This document shows positions 35,601-47,600 of a stretch of 64,000 nucleotides of DNA, piece after piece; the stretch's first letter is position 1; every line of letters begins with the position of its first letter. Source of the stretch: Tragulus kanchil. Its lineage: Eukaryota; Chordata; Mammalia; Artiodactyla; Tragulidae. The notes under the pieces were generated by a model. It saw only the letters and a program-made list of their open reading frames with translations. It was not told where the DNA came from and made no database searches. The stretch lies in assembly GCA_022376925.1 (NCBI GenBank), contig JAIOJX010000025.1, forward strand, positions 189,100,801-189,164,800, read 5' to 3'. The position numbers were made by a program, and so were the translations under genes.

Positions 35601-38600
35601 ATGTTAAAAAGCAGAGACATCATTTTGCTAACAAAGGTCCACATAGTCAAACCTATGGTTTTTCCAGTAGTCACATACGTATTTGAGAGTTGGATATAAA
35701 GAAGGCTGAGTGCTGAAGAACTGATGCTTTTGAGATGCTTCTTCTTTTTGAGAAGATTCTTGAGTGTCTCTTAAATAGCAAGGAGATCAAACTAGTCAAC
35801 CCTAAAGAAAGTCAACCTTGAACAGTCATTTGGGACTGTTCTGGACTGATGCGGAAGCTTCAATACTTTGGTCACCTGATGCAAAGAGCTGACTCCAAAG
35901 AACTGACTTGTTGGAAAAGACCCTGATTCGGGGGAAGACTGACGGCAACAGGAGAAGAGGACAGAAGAGGATGAGATGGTTAGACAGCATCACCGAGTCC
36001 ATGGACGTGAGTCAGAGCAATCTCCTGGAGACGGTGAAGGACAGGGAGGGCTGCTTGAGCAGGCAGCCTCCACACCTGGTCAAGTGGAAGATTCATTCAT
36101 TCGATAAATATTGTCAGTGCCCTTTAAACACCAGGTAATGTTGAGGCCCAAGGCATAGCGATGCATAAAACAGACCTGGCCTTGGCCCCGGCCCACTCTG
36201 GCTCACAGCGAGGAGGCAGATGTGCAGAAATCACACAGTTCGGTCTGTTGTTACAAACCACAGTAAGCGTGATGGTGGAGTGGATGAGCACTGTGAGAGA
36301 TGACCAGAGGGAAAGTGAGACTAAGGTAGAGTGCACCAGCAGGCTAAGGGGCTGAGAAGGACCAGTCAGTACCCGTGAGAAAGAGCCTATCACCGGCAGA
36401 CCAGCGGGAGAGGCCGGGATATGGTAAGGAATGGGGATGTGGCTCCAGACCAAGCCAGGAGGGAGGCAAGAAGCCTCACGTGGGGCTTTTATTTTATCTG
36501 AGGTTCAGCACTGAAAGGTGGTGTGTATCGGAGACTTTGACTATGTGGATCATAACAAACTGTGGAAAATTCTGAAAGAGATGGGTATACCCAGACCATC
36601 TTACCTGCCTCTTGCGAAACCTATATGCAGGACAAGAAGCAACAGTTTGAATTGAACATGGAACAACTGACTAGTTCCAAATTGGGAATGGAGTACATCA
36701 AGGCTCTATATGGTCACCCTGCTTATTTAATTTATATGCAGAGTACATCATGTGAAATGCCAATATGGATGAAGCACAAGCTGGAATCAAGTTTGTCAGG
36801 GGAATTATCAATAACCTCAGCTATGCAGATGCCACCATCCTGATGACAGAAAGTGAAGAGCAACTAAAGAGCTTCTTGAAGGTGAAAGAGGAGAGTGAAA
36901 AAGCTGGCCTAAAACTCAACATTCAAAAAATGAAGATTGGGGCTTCCCTGGTGGTCCAGTGGGTAAGGACTCCGCCTTGCAGTGCAAGGGGCACCGGTTC
37001 GATCCCTGGCCTGGGAAGATTCCACGTGCTGTGGAGCGGCTGGACCGATGTGTCCAGTTACTGAGCCGGAGCTCCGGAGAGCACACACCCAGAGCCGGTG
37101 CTCTGCGACAAGAGGCCACCATGATGGGAGGCCCACACTACAGCACGTCAGGCTTCTCTGTATTTTACCATCTCCCAAAAGTTGCTCAGATTCATGTCCA
37201 TTGACTCAGTGATGCCATCCAACCATTTCGTCCACTGTTATCCCCTTTTCCTTCTGCCTTCTATTTTTCCCAGCATCAGGAAATGATAAGTCCATCACTT
37301 GGCATCAGATGGCCAATGTACTTGAGTTTCAGCTTTAGCATCAGTTCTTCCAGTGTATTCAGGGTTGATTTCCTTTAGGATTGACTGGTTTGATCTCCTT
37401 GCAGTCCAAGGGACTCTCAAGAGCCTTCTCCAACACCACAGTTCAAAGACATCAATTCTTCAACACTCAGCCTTCTTTCTGGTCCAGAGTCAGACACAAA
37501 TGAGTGATTGAACTGAACTGAAAGGAGCCTGGAACAGTCTGGGATGGATGAAGCGCAGGGAGCGGGCAGATCAAGGCAGACACCAAGGTCTCCCACATGA
37601 AGAACCATGTGAATGCCGCATCTGTTGATGGGGAAATAGGCAGGGCTGACAACAGGTGTGGTTGTCCCATTTGCTCTACCTGTGGGAGATCCAAGTGGAG
37701 GCATCAGTAGGCAGTGGAGTTGACCGTTTGGAGGTTGCAATAGAGGCACAGCTGGAAATAACTCTGATCGGCGTGAGCTTATTCACAGCATTTAAAACCA
37801 TGGAAGTGAATGGGATCATCTGAGGGTAAACGCAGAATGAACAGAGGCAGTCCAGAAAAAGAGCCAAGGCAAGGATGCTGAGCTGGCCAAGAGGACTGGA
37901 CAGCAGAGGGAGAGGTGGAAGGAAACCAAACATGTGGGAGATCCCAGGACTGGGAGTCAACAGCGTCAAAATGGTATTGAAGGGGCACCCAGAAGATGTC
38001 AGAGTGTCCAGTGTGGAGACAGCCGTGAGCTGACCGCCTGCATGTCCTAAAGGGAGGAGGCAGAGGCTGTGTGCAGGTCTATGCTGAGTGAGGGGCCTGG
38101 AATGCCTGGGTCAGAGAGCTATCGTGTGTCTTAGCCCTGAAGATGGGCCCTCAGACAGTCTTACTCTGACTGGTCTATGCTGACATTTCTATTCAAGACA
38201 CAGTCTCGAAAAACGGATACTTTCTCTTAATTTTGTATGCTTCTCTCAATTCATACATGCAGTTCAGATGTCCCTAAGCCACTGGCTATTTTTAGTAACA
38301 GTTCCAGATATCCAGGCAGTGACATTCATACCACACAATACCAAAAAGAACATGTTTTTTTAAGAATCAGGGCAAGAAACAACTCCAAATCCTGATAGGC
38401 CCTTGCCCCATTAATTTTCATTCTCACATTATTCAGGGTTTTTCAAACTTACACAGCTTCCAAGAATGGTAAAATTATTAAGATCTAACTATAGAAAACA
38501 AAGAAGTGAAGTACAGGTTTAAAATGCTGAATATTTCCCAAATCTCACCAGGTTTCCTTTCAAATGCGGAACTAACAAAGACCAGAGCAGTGTTTACTTC

Positions 38601-41600
38601 CTCCGTGGAGGAGGCCCCGTGGCCTCCAGCCTCAGACATGCCGTGGTCACCACAGAGAACCAGCAGACTGGGCAGCAGAGTCTCCCTCTCCTGTGAGGCA
38701 AAGGAAAGCATTTCAGCTACATCCAAACTGGAGCGAACACATGATCTTGTTAAGAAAACTACCTCAGATTTCAGCATCGCTTTGTAAACAGTAGCTCTTT
38801 CTAAGTAATTATTTTTTTTTAACCTATGAACTTACAGTCAGATGAAAGGGTCAAGGTCAAGTAATGTCATAAATAGGGACTTCCCTGGCAGTCCAGTGGT
38901 TAGTACTCTGCCCTTCCACTGCGGGGGGCTTGGCTCTGACCCCTTGTTGGGGAACTAAGATCCCACACATTGCCCAAAAAGAAACAAAGGAACTAACGAA
39001 GTAATGTCATAAGTAAAACAAATGGACTATACGGAGGTTAAGGCGCACAGGAGAGACGTGTTCAGGTTTCTCAGGGCAGGGATCAGGTCTGGCTTCTGTC
39101 TTCGCCATCACCAAGATGCGGGCGCCTGAGCACAGGGCACTTCACGCCTGTGTCCTTATCTGCCACACAGCTGCCCTGTGCCCCTGGGGCTCTGGCCTGT
39201 GGCTCCTTCTGCCCCTGGGATGGACCTGAGTGGCTCTGACTTGCCCATGCTGCTTCTTCACCTGGAACATGCCTTCACACATGGTGCAGTGGCTCTCCCA
39301 CCCGCTTCGAGCCTCTGCTCACTTCTCACGTGTCCTCAAGGACTACTCTGACCATGCACTTCAAAATGTCAGCCTTTCTCTCAGATGTACCCTCCTCCTG
39401 CCCTATGTTCTCCCATAGCGCCAACTACAGTCCAGAAAACCTTTGCACTCACTGACTATACTCCATATTTTCCATCCTGGCTACAGGCGAAGCTCCACAA
39501 ATGCCCAGACAGGAACAGTGACAGAGAAACATGCAGGAGGCAGCAGCTGGATGAACAGGTGGAAATATTAAGAGCTGCTTTCCATCATGGCTGCTGGACA
39601 CAGCACCCAGCGCAGGGCACGTGCTCCACAGGCGAAGGCTGCCTGAGTGCTGACGGGTGTGAAGCTCATGCAAGGTCACCGAGTTCACTTTAGAAGCTGC
39701 CTTTCCTCTAGGGAACTTGCACCTTGACAGGCGAAGCCCACCTGTGACAGCAGTGAGGTGTGGATCTTCCTCAGGATGCTGTCCATCTCGCTGAGCTTGG
39801 GCCCAAGCAAGGGGCTGCTGGGCCCAGAAATATGGCCAATGTGGTCCAGTCCAAGGTAGTGGAGGATTAACACATCCCAATCTTGCCTTTTTAGTGCTTT
39901 ATCCAAATGCCTTGTAACATTATCATCCACCTTTAAAAGGAAAAAAAAAAAACAACACCCACATAAATAGCTTCCCTAATTTCCCTGGTGCTTACTCTTC
40001 AATGAAAAGTGACATGTTCATCTTCAAATCTAGCGGTTTATTTTAGGTACTGAGATTCATGGGAACTTGCAAAGACCAAAAAAAGAAAACAAACCTCCAA
40101 ACAAAGACCGTCTTAAAAATATTTTGCATTAGATTAAGCTTTTATTGTTTTCCTGTCTCTAAGTTATGAATACGACATATTATAATGTAAATAAACAAGG
40201 ACTGTTCTGACAAAACAATTTTGTAGGATGACTACGAGAGCATAAACGAAAGCTGACCAGATGGTCCAGCTAAATAGATGCCAGGTTATTATGAGGCAAC
40301 TAAGGGTGAAGGGCAGTTAGGTAAGGCAGGACAGGACCCAGAGTTGAAGAAACCAGCAAGGATGAAGCTGACAGCATCTGCATGTGTCCCACAAGCATGC
40401 TATTCTCGGAGGAAAGACACGCACACTTTGCGTGTGTCCCAGTGAAACAGCCCCCGGCAGACCCGTTCGCCTGGGCAGCCCAGACTCCGCAGATGGCCCT
40501 GCCCCTCCCAGCATGAAGAATCGACCAGAGAGAAGTGCTGCGTACGGCCATACGCAGGGAAGTGCAGGAACTGCTGTGCCCACACGGGTCAGCCTCAGGG
40601 AAGCAGACAGCCCACCGAGCCCAGGAGACCGATGGGTCCAATTCTAGCGAAGCCTTGTGGTGCCTCTGCCGCGAGAGATCACTGTGGGTGAGAGATCACT
40701 GTGGGTCTAAGCGTGCTCTTTTCCTCGTCAGAGGCTGCACATCCACCGCAGAGCTGCTGCCTCTTGGGACCAGGCTCACCCGGCATATGTCTGCCCTCAC
40801 ACTGCCAATCTCACAGGCAAACAGCAGCGAAACAGGATCCCAGGCAGACCGTGGAGACCTCGGACTCTGCCACGCACAGACGCTGTCAAAACTCCGGCAG
40901 AGGTGCTCCTCCTGGGAAGCCCTTCTTGACCCTCGGCACCCGTCCACAGGCACTCAGCTTGTCCATGCTTTGGGCTCAGAGAACTAAGCTCACACCTGTG
41001 TTAGGGTTCATGTTCCTGGTTTGGAGCTGATTATGGGAAGGAACAGGTTTTCAATCTGTCCACACTATTCTTAACACATTAATAAAAGCCACATACAACG
41101 CAACGTTGCCTCTAAGTAACAGGGTACCAGGCTCTGTCTCATAGGATATATTCTTAAAAACTGACCTCTGTATAATCCGATACAAAAAAAGAGGTTGTTC
41201 CATCGTATTCCACAAAATGCTTTGGGAATAATTTCACCCATGTTTCATCTCCATAAAAGATGATTCTTTTCCCAGCTGCTTTGGCTCGTGTGATCACGTT
41301 GTCTTCCAGCAACGTGGGAGAATTGAGGTTCCTGACCACATCGATGAATCCAGGGAGGCTCCCTGTCAGCAATGCCTGCAAGAGGGAGCATTTGGGCGTC
41401 AGTCCGTGAAATCCGTTCATGGAATCCAAGTGTAGCATAGCAATCAGTGCCCAAGATGACTTTACGAATGAAGGAGGCAAGCATAAGGCTAAAGCAACCC
41501 CAGTACTGAAGGCTGGGTCAGTATCAGGACAAAGCTGGGACCCAGCAAAGTCAGTAGTGAAGAACTGACCATACTTCAGTCAATGAGAGGATTAAGGAGA

Positions 41601-44600
41601 CGGCTGTGGGGTAGCTGGATGGTCGCTGTGGTCAAAGGGGTGGTGATGGATCGTAGGCACTGAAGCAGATGGCAAAGAGCAGCACGCACTCTGTGTAGCC
41701 GAACCCACTGTCCGGGCCTCACTTAAGCTTCAGATCTGTCTTACGTAATAAGCAAACTCCACATTCTGACCCCCAAATCCATCAATTCTACTGTCCACCC
41801 CTGAGAGAAACAACAGTTTCCCACTTACCCACAGAGGAGAGCAGCCTCTACATATGAACTCTCGGGAATTCTCACAGTAAACTGGCCCAGGGATGCTGGA
41901 AGGACACCCCTCCCCCACTCCCAGCCCCACCGTGCCACCACTCGGCGCCATGTTTGCACTGCAAGGCAGACTCTTCACCCACTGGGCTACCAGGGAAGCC
42001 CTTGGCACCATGTTCATTGGGAAAGGCAGGTGAGTGTGACATGTGCTCACAACTTTCTGTTACAGAGTTAAGTCAACCACCGCCCCCGACTCCTGCTATG
42101 TGAGAGGAGTCTCACTGGGTCACGGGTCTCCATGTCTGGCGTTAGCTGACAAGCCACAACACTGACACCCGGAGACCTGCGTGATGAAGATAAACAGGAA
42201 TCTGGACAATGTAAACAGTGTAACACTTCTGCCAGGGCCTTGTTAACAGAAAATTAACACAAAAACGAATCAATCTTGGATCTGAAGAGTGAAGAACTTG
42301 CCAAATCCTCTTCCCGAAAAGCAACAATAAAACTGGATAAAAATGCCAAAAACAATCACTATAAGACTTTGAGGGGGCTTCCCTGGTGGACAAGTGGTTA
42401 GGAATCTGCCTGCCAATGCAGTGCGCATGGGACCAATCCCTGATCCAGGAAGATCTCACATACCATGAGGTAACTAGCTCTCCCTTTAGAGCCTATGAAC
42501 CACAACTACTGAGCCTGTGTGCTGCAACTACCGAAGCCTGCACACCTAGAGTCCGCGCTCCACAAAAAGAGAAGTCTCTGCAGTGAGAAGTCCATGCCCT
42601 GCAATGAAGACTCAGCTCAGTCAAAACTAAAAAAAAAAAAAAAAAAAAAATCCACTGAAAATTCAGTAAGGTATACACAAACTGAAACGTTCTTATTCAA
42701 AACAAATTTTCAAATTCCAGTAAGAGCTGTGAGTACCTGTGGTGTTTTAGCATGGGCTGAGATGACAGAATTCCAGCCGAGTTACTTAATATCCTAAAAG
42801 ACGAGGCTGTTAAAGTGCTGCACTCAATATGCCAGCATATTTGGAAAACTCAGCACTGACCAAAGGACTGGAAAGGGGCTTCCCTGGTGGTCCAGTGGGT
42901 AAAGACACCACCTTGCAGTATAAGGGGCGCCGGTTCGACCCCTGGCCCGGGAAGATCCCACGTGCCACGGAAGGGCTGGACCAATGTGTCCAACTACCAA
43001 GCCAGTGCTCTGGAGTGTGTGCGTCCAGAGTTGGTGCTCTGCAACAAGAGAGGCCACTGCGATGGGAGACCCACACAGGCTAAAGAACAAAGACGGATGA
43101 AAACAAATAAATGAAAGACAACAGAAGTGGCCAAAAACATACCCCAAACTACTGTACAATTGTGTTCACTTCACATGCTTGCAAGGTTATGCTCACAATC
43201 CTTCAAGCTAGGCTTCAGCGGTACATGAACCAAGAACTTCCAGATGTACAAGCTGGATTTAGAAAAGGCAGAGGAACCAGAGATCAAATCACCAACATTC
43301 AGTGGATCATGGAGAAAGCAAGGGAATTCCAGAAAAAACATCTACTTTCCCTTCACTGACTACACAGAAGATTTTGACTGTGAGGATCACAACAAACTGT
43401 GGAAAATTCTTAAAGAGATGGGAGTACCAGACAATCTTACCTGTCTCCTGAGAAACCTGTATGCAGCTCAAGAAGCAACAGTTAGAACCAGACATGGAAT
43501 AATGAACAGGTTCCACACTAAGAAAGGAGCACATGACTGTATATTGTCACCTGCTTATTTAACTTATATGCAGAATACATCATGTGAAATGTTGGGCTGG
43601 AGGAATGACAAATTGGAACCAAGATTGCCAGGAGAAATATTGGTAACCTCAGATATGCAGATGACACCAGTCTAATGGCAGAAGCCAAAGAAGAACTACA
43701 GAGTCTCTTGAAGGGGGAAACAGGAGAATGAAAATGCTGGCTTGACAGTCAACATTAAAAAAATCTAAGATCATGACATCCAATCCCATCACTTCATGAC
43801 GAACAGAACGGGAAAAACAGGAAGCACTGACAGATTTTATTGTCTTGGGCTCCAAAATCTCCGTACAGAGAGAGTCAGAGCTATGGTTTTTCCAGTAGTT
43901 CTGTATGGATATGAGAGTTGGACCATAAAGAAGACTGAATGCCGAAGAATTGTGGTGTTGGAGAAGACGCTTGTGCGTCTCCTGGACAGCAAGGAGATCA
44001 AACCAGTCAATCTCAAAGGAAATCAACCCTGAATACTCATTGGAAGGACTAATGCTGAAACTGAAGCTCCAATACTTTGGCCAGCTGATGAGCTGATGAG
44101 AAGAGGAGACTCACTGGAAAAGAACCTGATGCTGGGAAAGACAGAGCGCAGGAGAAGGAGGGGACAACAGAGGATGAGATTGTTGGATGGCATCACTGAC
44201 TCAAAGGACATGAATCTGAGCAAACTCTGGGAGACAGCTGAGGACAGAGGAGCCTGGTGTGTTACAATCCATGGGGTTGAAAAGAGTTGGACACAACTGA
44301 GCGACTGGACAATAAGCTCCTTTCTCGCACATCCAGTCATGAGTACTAGGAGGGACTCACGCAATTTTGCCCTCCATCAAAAAATCCCATGTGTGGGCTT
44401 CCCTAGTGGTCCAATGGGTAAGGACACCACCTTGCAGTGCAAGGGGCGCCGTTTTGATCCCTGGCCTGGGAAGATCCCTCATGCCGCAGAGCAGCTGGAC
44501 CGATGTGTCCAACTAACGAGCCAGAGCTCTGAAGCGCATGAGAGAGGCCGATGGGAGGCCCACACAGGCCAAATAACAAAGATAAATAAATGAAAAATCA

Positions 44601-47600
44601 ACAGAAGTGGCCAAAAAAACATCCCATGCTAGGGACAAAGTGAAAACAGGGAAGGCCAATGTCACAGCTCCCTGAGGCTTCAATGCTGGTTGTAGAAAGA
44701 CACAACAAAAACCTTAGAAATGGAGTCTGGCGCATGGGACAACTGCAGTTGACATCTGTGAGCTCCGATGCATTCCTGGAATCAGGAAGGCTGTGTGCAC
44801 ACACAGGACAAGTGGACACTCAGGAGAGAACAGAGAGAGCCTAGTTACCTGTTCCTTCCAGCTATTTGAACCCTGCTCAGTCAGTGAGAACTGGAGAGAT
44901 TTGTAAACTGCCTGAAGATGAGTGTGTGACCCAAGTCACACACAGGTCCCCTGTAGAGGGTACAGGCCACACCATACGTATTTAGGCACAACCTCTGACC
45001 AGTCACTGGGTCACCACTCAGTCATGCTGACCTGGCTGCCCCTCAGGAAGACAAACTTTAAAAAGAAAAAACATGAGCAGAGACCCCAGTTAGTGTACAT
45101 TTCAGGACCTCGGACTCCAGAACGAGCTTCAGCAAGCCACAAAGCAACAGCATCAACCACCATCACTCCTGGGGTGGGGATCAGAATCCAGAGTTGAGAT
45201 GAGAGTTACAGGGATATATACAGCTGCTACATTTCATCCGATTGTACTCTACTGTATTATATGAAAATTTATCTCAAGGAAGTTATTTTTTAAAACGTGG
45301 AATCTCTTTACCCCAAAATTCTACTCCCTAAAGGCAACCAGGTACTTTGGGTGAGCATCCTTTCATCCTTTTTTCTGTATGTGTACAATCACAAATATAT
45401 AAAGTTCACATTTCACCAAAATGGTAACTATATAAATAGTAGTTATTTATATATATAACTATATATAAATAACTATATAAATGTTAACTATACAAATAAA
45501 TCTTTTTTCACTTAACAACATCACAAACCTCTTTCCGCTGGAAACATACAGGTTATTTAATTTTTTTTTTTTTTTTAACAGCTACACAGTACTCCACAGT
45601 CTGCATGTACAACAAATCTATCCAAGACTGGTTTAACAGCCATTGCCTTTTAAAAAAGCTTCCAGCGGAAGTGTTGCTTGAGCTTTGGCATGAAGGTGCA
45701 GTGCTGTCTGGGTGGGGCAAGGAGAGGCTTTCCATGGCGAAACAGCAAACTGGGAAAACCCCAGGTGAAAGGGGATGAAACACATGGGGGACAGGGCGAG
45801 GTCCCACAGACACAGGAGGGGGAAACGGGCTCAGAGGAGGGTGAAGAGAGAACAGAAGCAGGACGACCCACCTGAGACCTGGGTTAGGAGGCAGAGTGTG
45901 AGCCACTGGGGTTGTAGGGAGTAGGGCAGTGACCTGATGTTTGGACAGGTTCTGGGCAAGAAGAGGCGCTGGTAGGGTCCTGTAGTTCTGGCTGAGACCA
46001 CAGCAGCCTGGACTAGGGAGGGGCAGCAGAGGGCGGGGTAGTGCAGGCTGAGTCCACTAAGTCACACAGTCAGTGCAAAGAGATCTGTTCACCTTACTTC
46101 TTGTGAAGAGTTGTCATTAACCTTTCAATTTCTACATGTGCCAGACAGATTGTTTAGTTGCCGTTGATCTGACTACTAGTAGAGTTAAGAATCTTTTCAT
46201 ATGATTATGGCCATTTGAATGTCTTCTTGAGGATCTCTTTACATCCTCTGTCCAGTTGCCACTGGACTGTTGCCCCGATCAGATTCGCTTTACGTATCAT
46301 GAGGTTCACATCTTGCTGGCTGTGTTAACTGTGAATAATTTTCCCCATTTATCATCTGTCAGTTAACTTTGTTTACAACGTCCTCCACCGCTTCAGGTCA
46401 AATCTGTTCATTCCTTCCTCTGAGCGTTTATAAAACACTTCTCTCCTCTTCCCACTAGTTTGGGTTCACACTGACATTTCTTAAGAAGGGCAGGGACTAC
46501 CTGGTATCCCCCTGGTAAGCCTGGACACATGCAGGCAGCAACCAAGTTAGAGCTGAGAGCACAGGAACTTTAAGTGAGCGCCTGTCTTTCAGCTCCTTGG
46601 AGGCTTCCCTGGGACTGCTGCGGTCTTGAGAACAGTAGTTTCTTGTTTTCTGAGACTTAAGAAGGGCTCTACAGAGACTACTGAAAGAGAATATGACCCG
46701 GTCACCTCATTCTGCAGTACTGCTGTAGAACACACGTGACCAGCAGAGGCTCCGAAACCAGACAAACATAGGTTGATGCTTGGTTTCTAATGCTAGCTGC
46801 TAGCTCTGAGATTTTACCACTTAAAGCCTGACTTTCCTCATTCAAGAAACAGAGTAGTGCCGGTATCACGGAGCCTCGTCCACAGGCTGTGGTGAGAGGT
46901 CAGAAAACAGTGCCTGCACCACGGGCACACTGCAGCCAGCGGTGATGCTCATCATTACAACTATAAACTCCCCCCAAAGGAAAGGCATTCAAAAATTACA
47001 GTGCTGGGCTTCCCCTGGTGGTCCAGTGGGTAAGGAAACTGCCTGGCAGTGCAAGGGGCGCCAGTTCGAGCCCTGGCCTGGGAAGATCCCACGTGCCGCG
47101 GAGCAGCTGGACTGATGTGTCCAATTACCGAGTCGAGCTCTGGAGCGCATGCGCCCAGAGCCGGCGCTCTGCCACAGTAGAGGCCACTGTGATGGGAGCG
47201 CCACACGGGCCAAAGAACAAACACAGAAGAAAATAGATAAATGAAAGACCAATAGAAGTGGCCCGCCGGCTCCTCTCCCTCCCCAACCTGTCCCCCGCCC
47301 TAAATAAATAAATAAATAAATAAATCTTGAAAAAAAAAAAAAAAAAAGCATTCCACAAAGGAGGAATGACATATGCATATATATATAAAAAAAATTTTTC
47401 AGTGTTTTAGAAGGAAGCTACTGTAGAATTTTAACATGCTACTACAGATACCAGTTTTGAAATTTAAAAACCATGTCTTACAACAAATATATCAGCACCT
47501 CTAGACGAACTAAGTCCCTTCACTAAGCGGAAGCAGGGAGGGGACACACTCCTTAGTGTGCATCTTACTCGATCTGTCGAATTCTAAAGCTGTGTAATCC

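Larger units (their letters stand above)
28724..38548 (-). other. PIGG intron 5
   Basis: The largest intron. 28724-29700 is single copy; 29723-33890 is two overlapping duplications with Bov-tA; 34196-37525 is a cluster of SINEs and BovB; 37526-38548 shows nothing recognised. Confidence 0.7.
38691..41165 (-). other. PIGG introns 4 and 3 (exon 4 lies at 39742-39930)
   Basis: Intron 4 (38691-39741) has one SINE at 38873. Intron 3 (39931-41165) has the 17-bp tandem repeat at 40673 and no other feature I can support. Confidence 0.65.

Noticed and set aside
36996..37012. tRNA gene suggested by box B sequences in SINEs
   Set aside because: Box B motifs sit inside SINE heads without a complete cloverleaf; they are tRNA-derived repeats.
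43244..43675. Possible gene with reverse-transcriptase-like protein
   Set aside because: It is a decayed BovB element with frame breaks, not a host gene.
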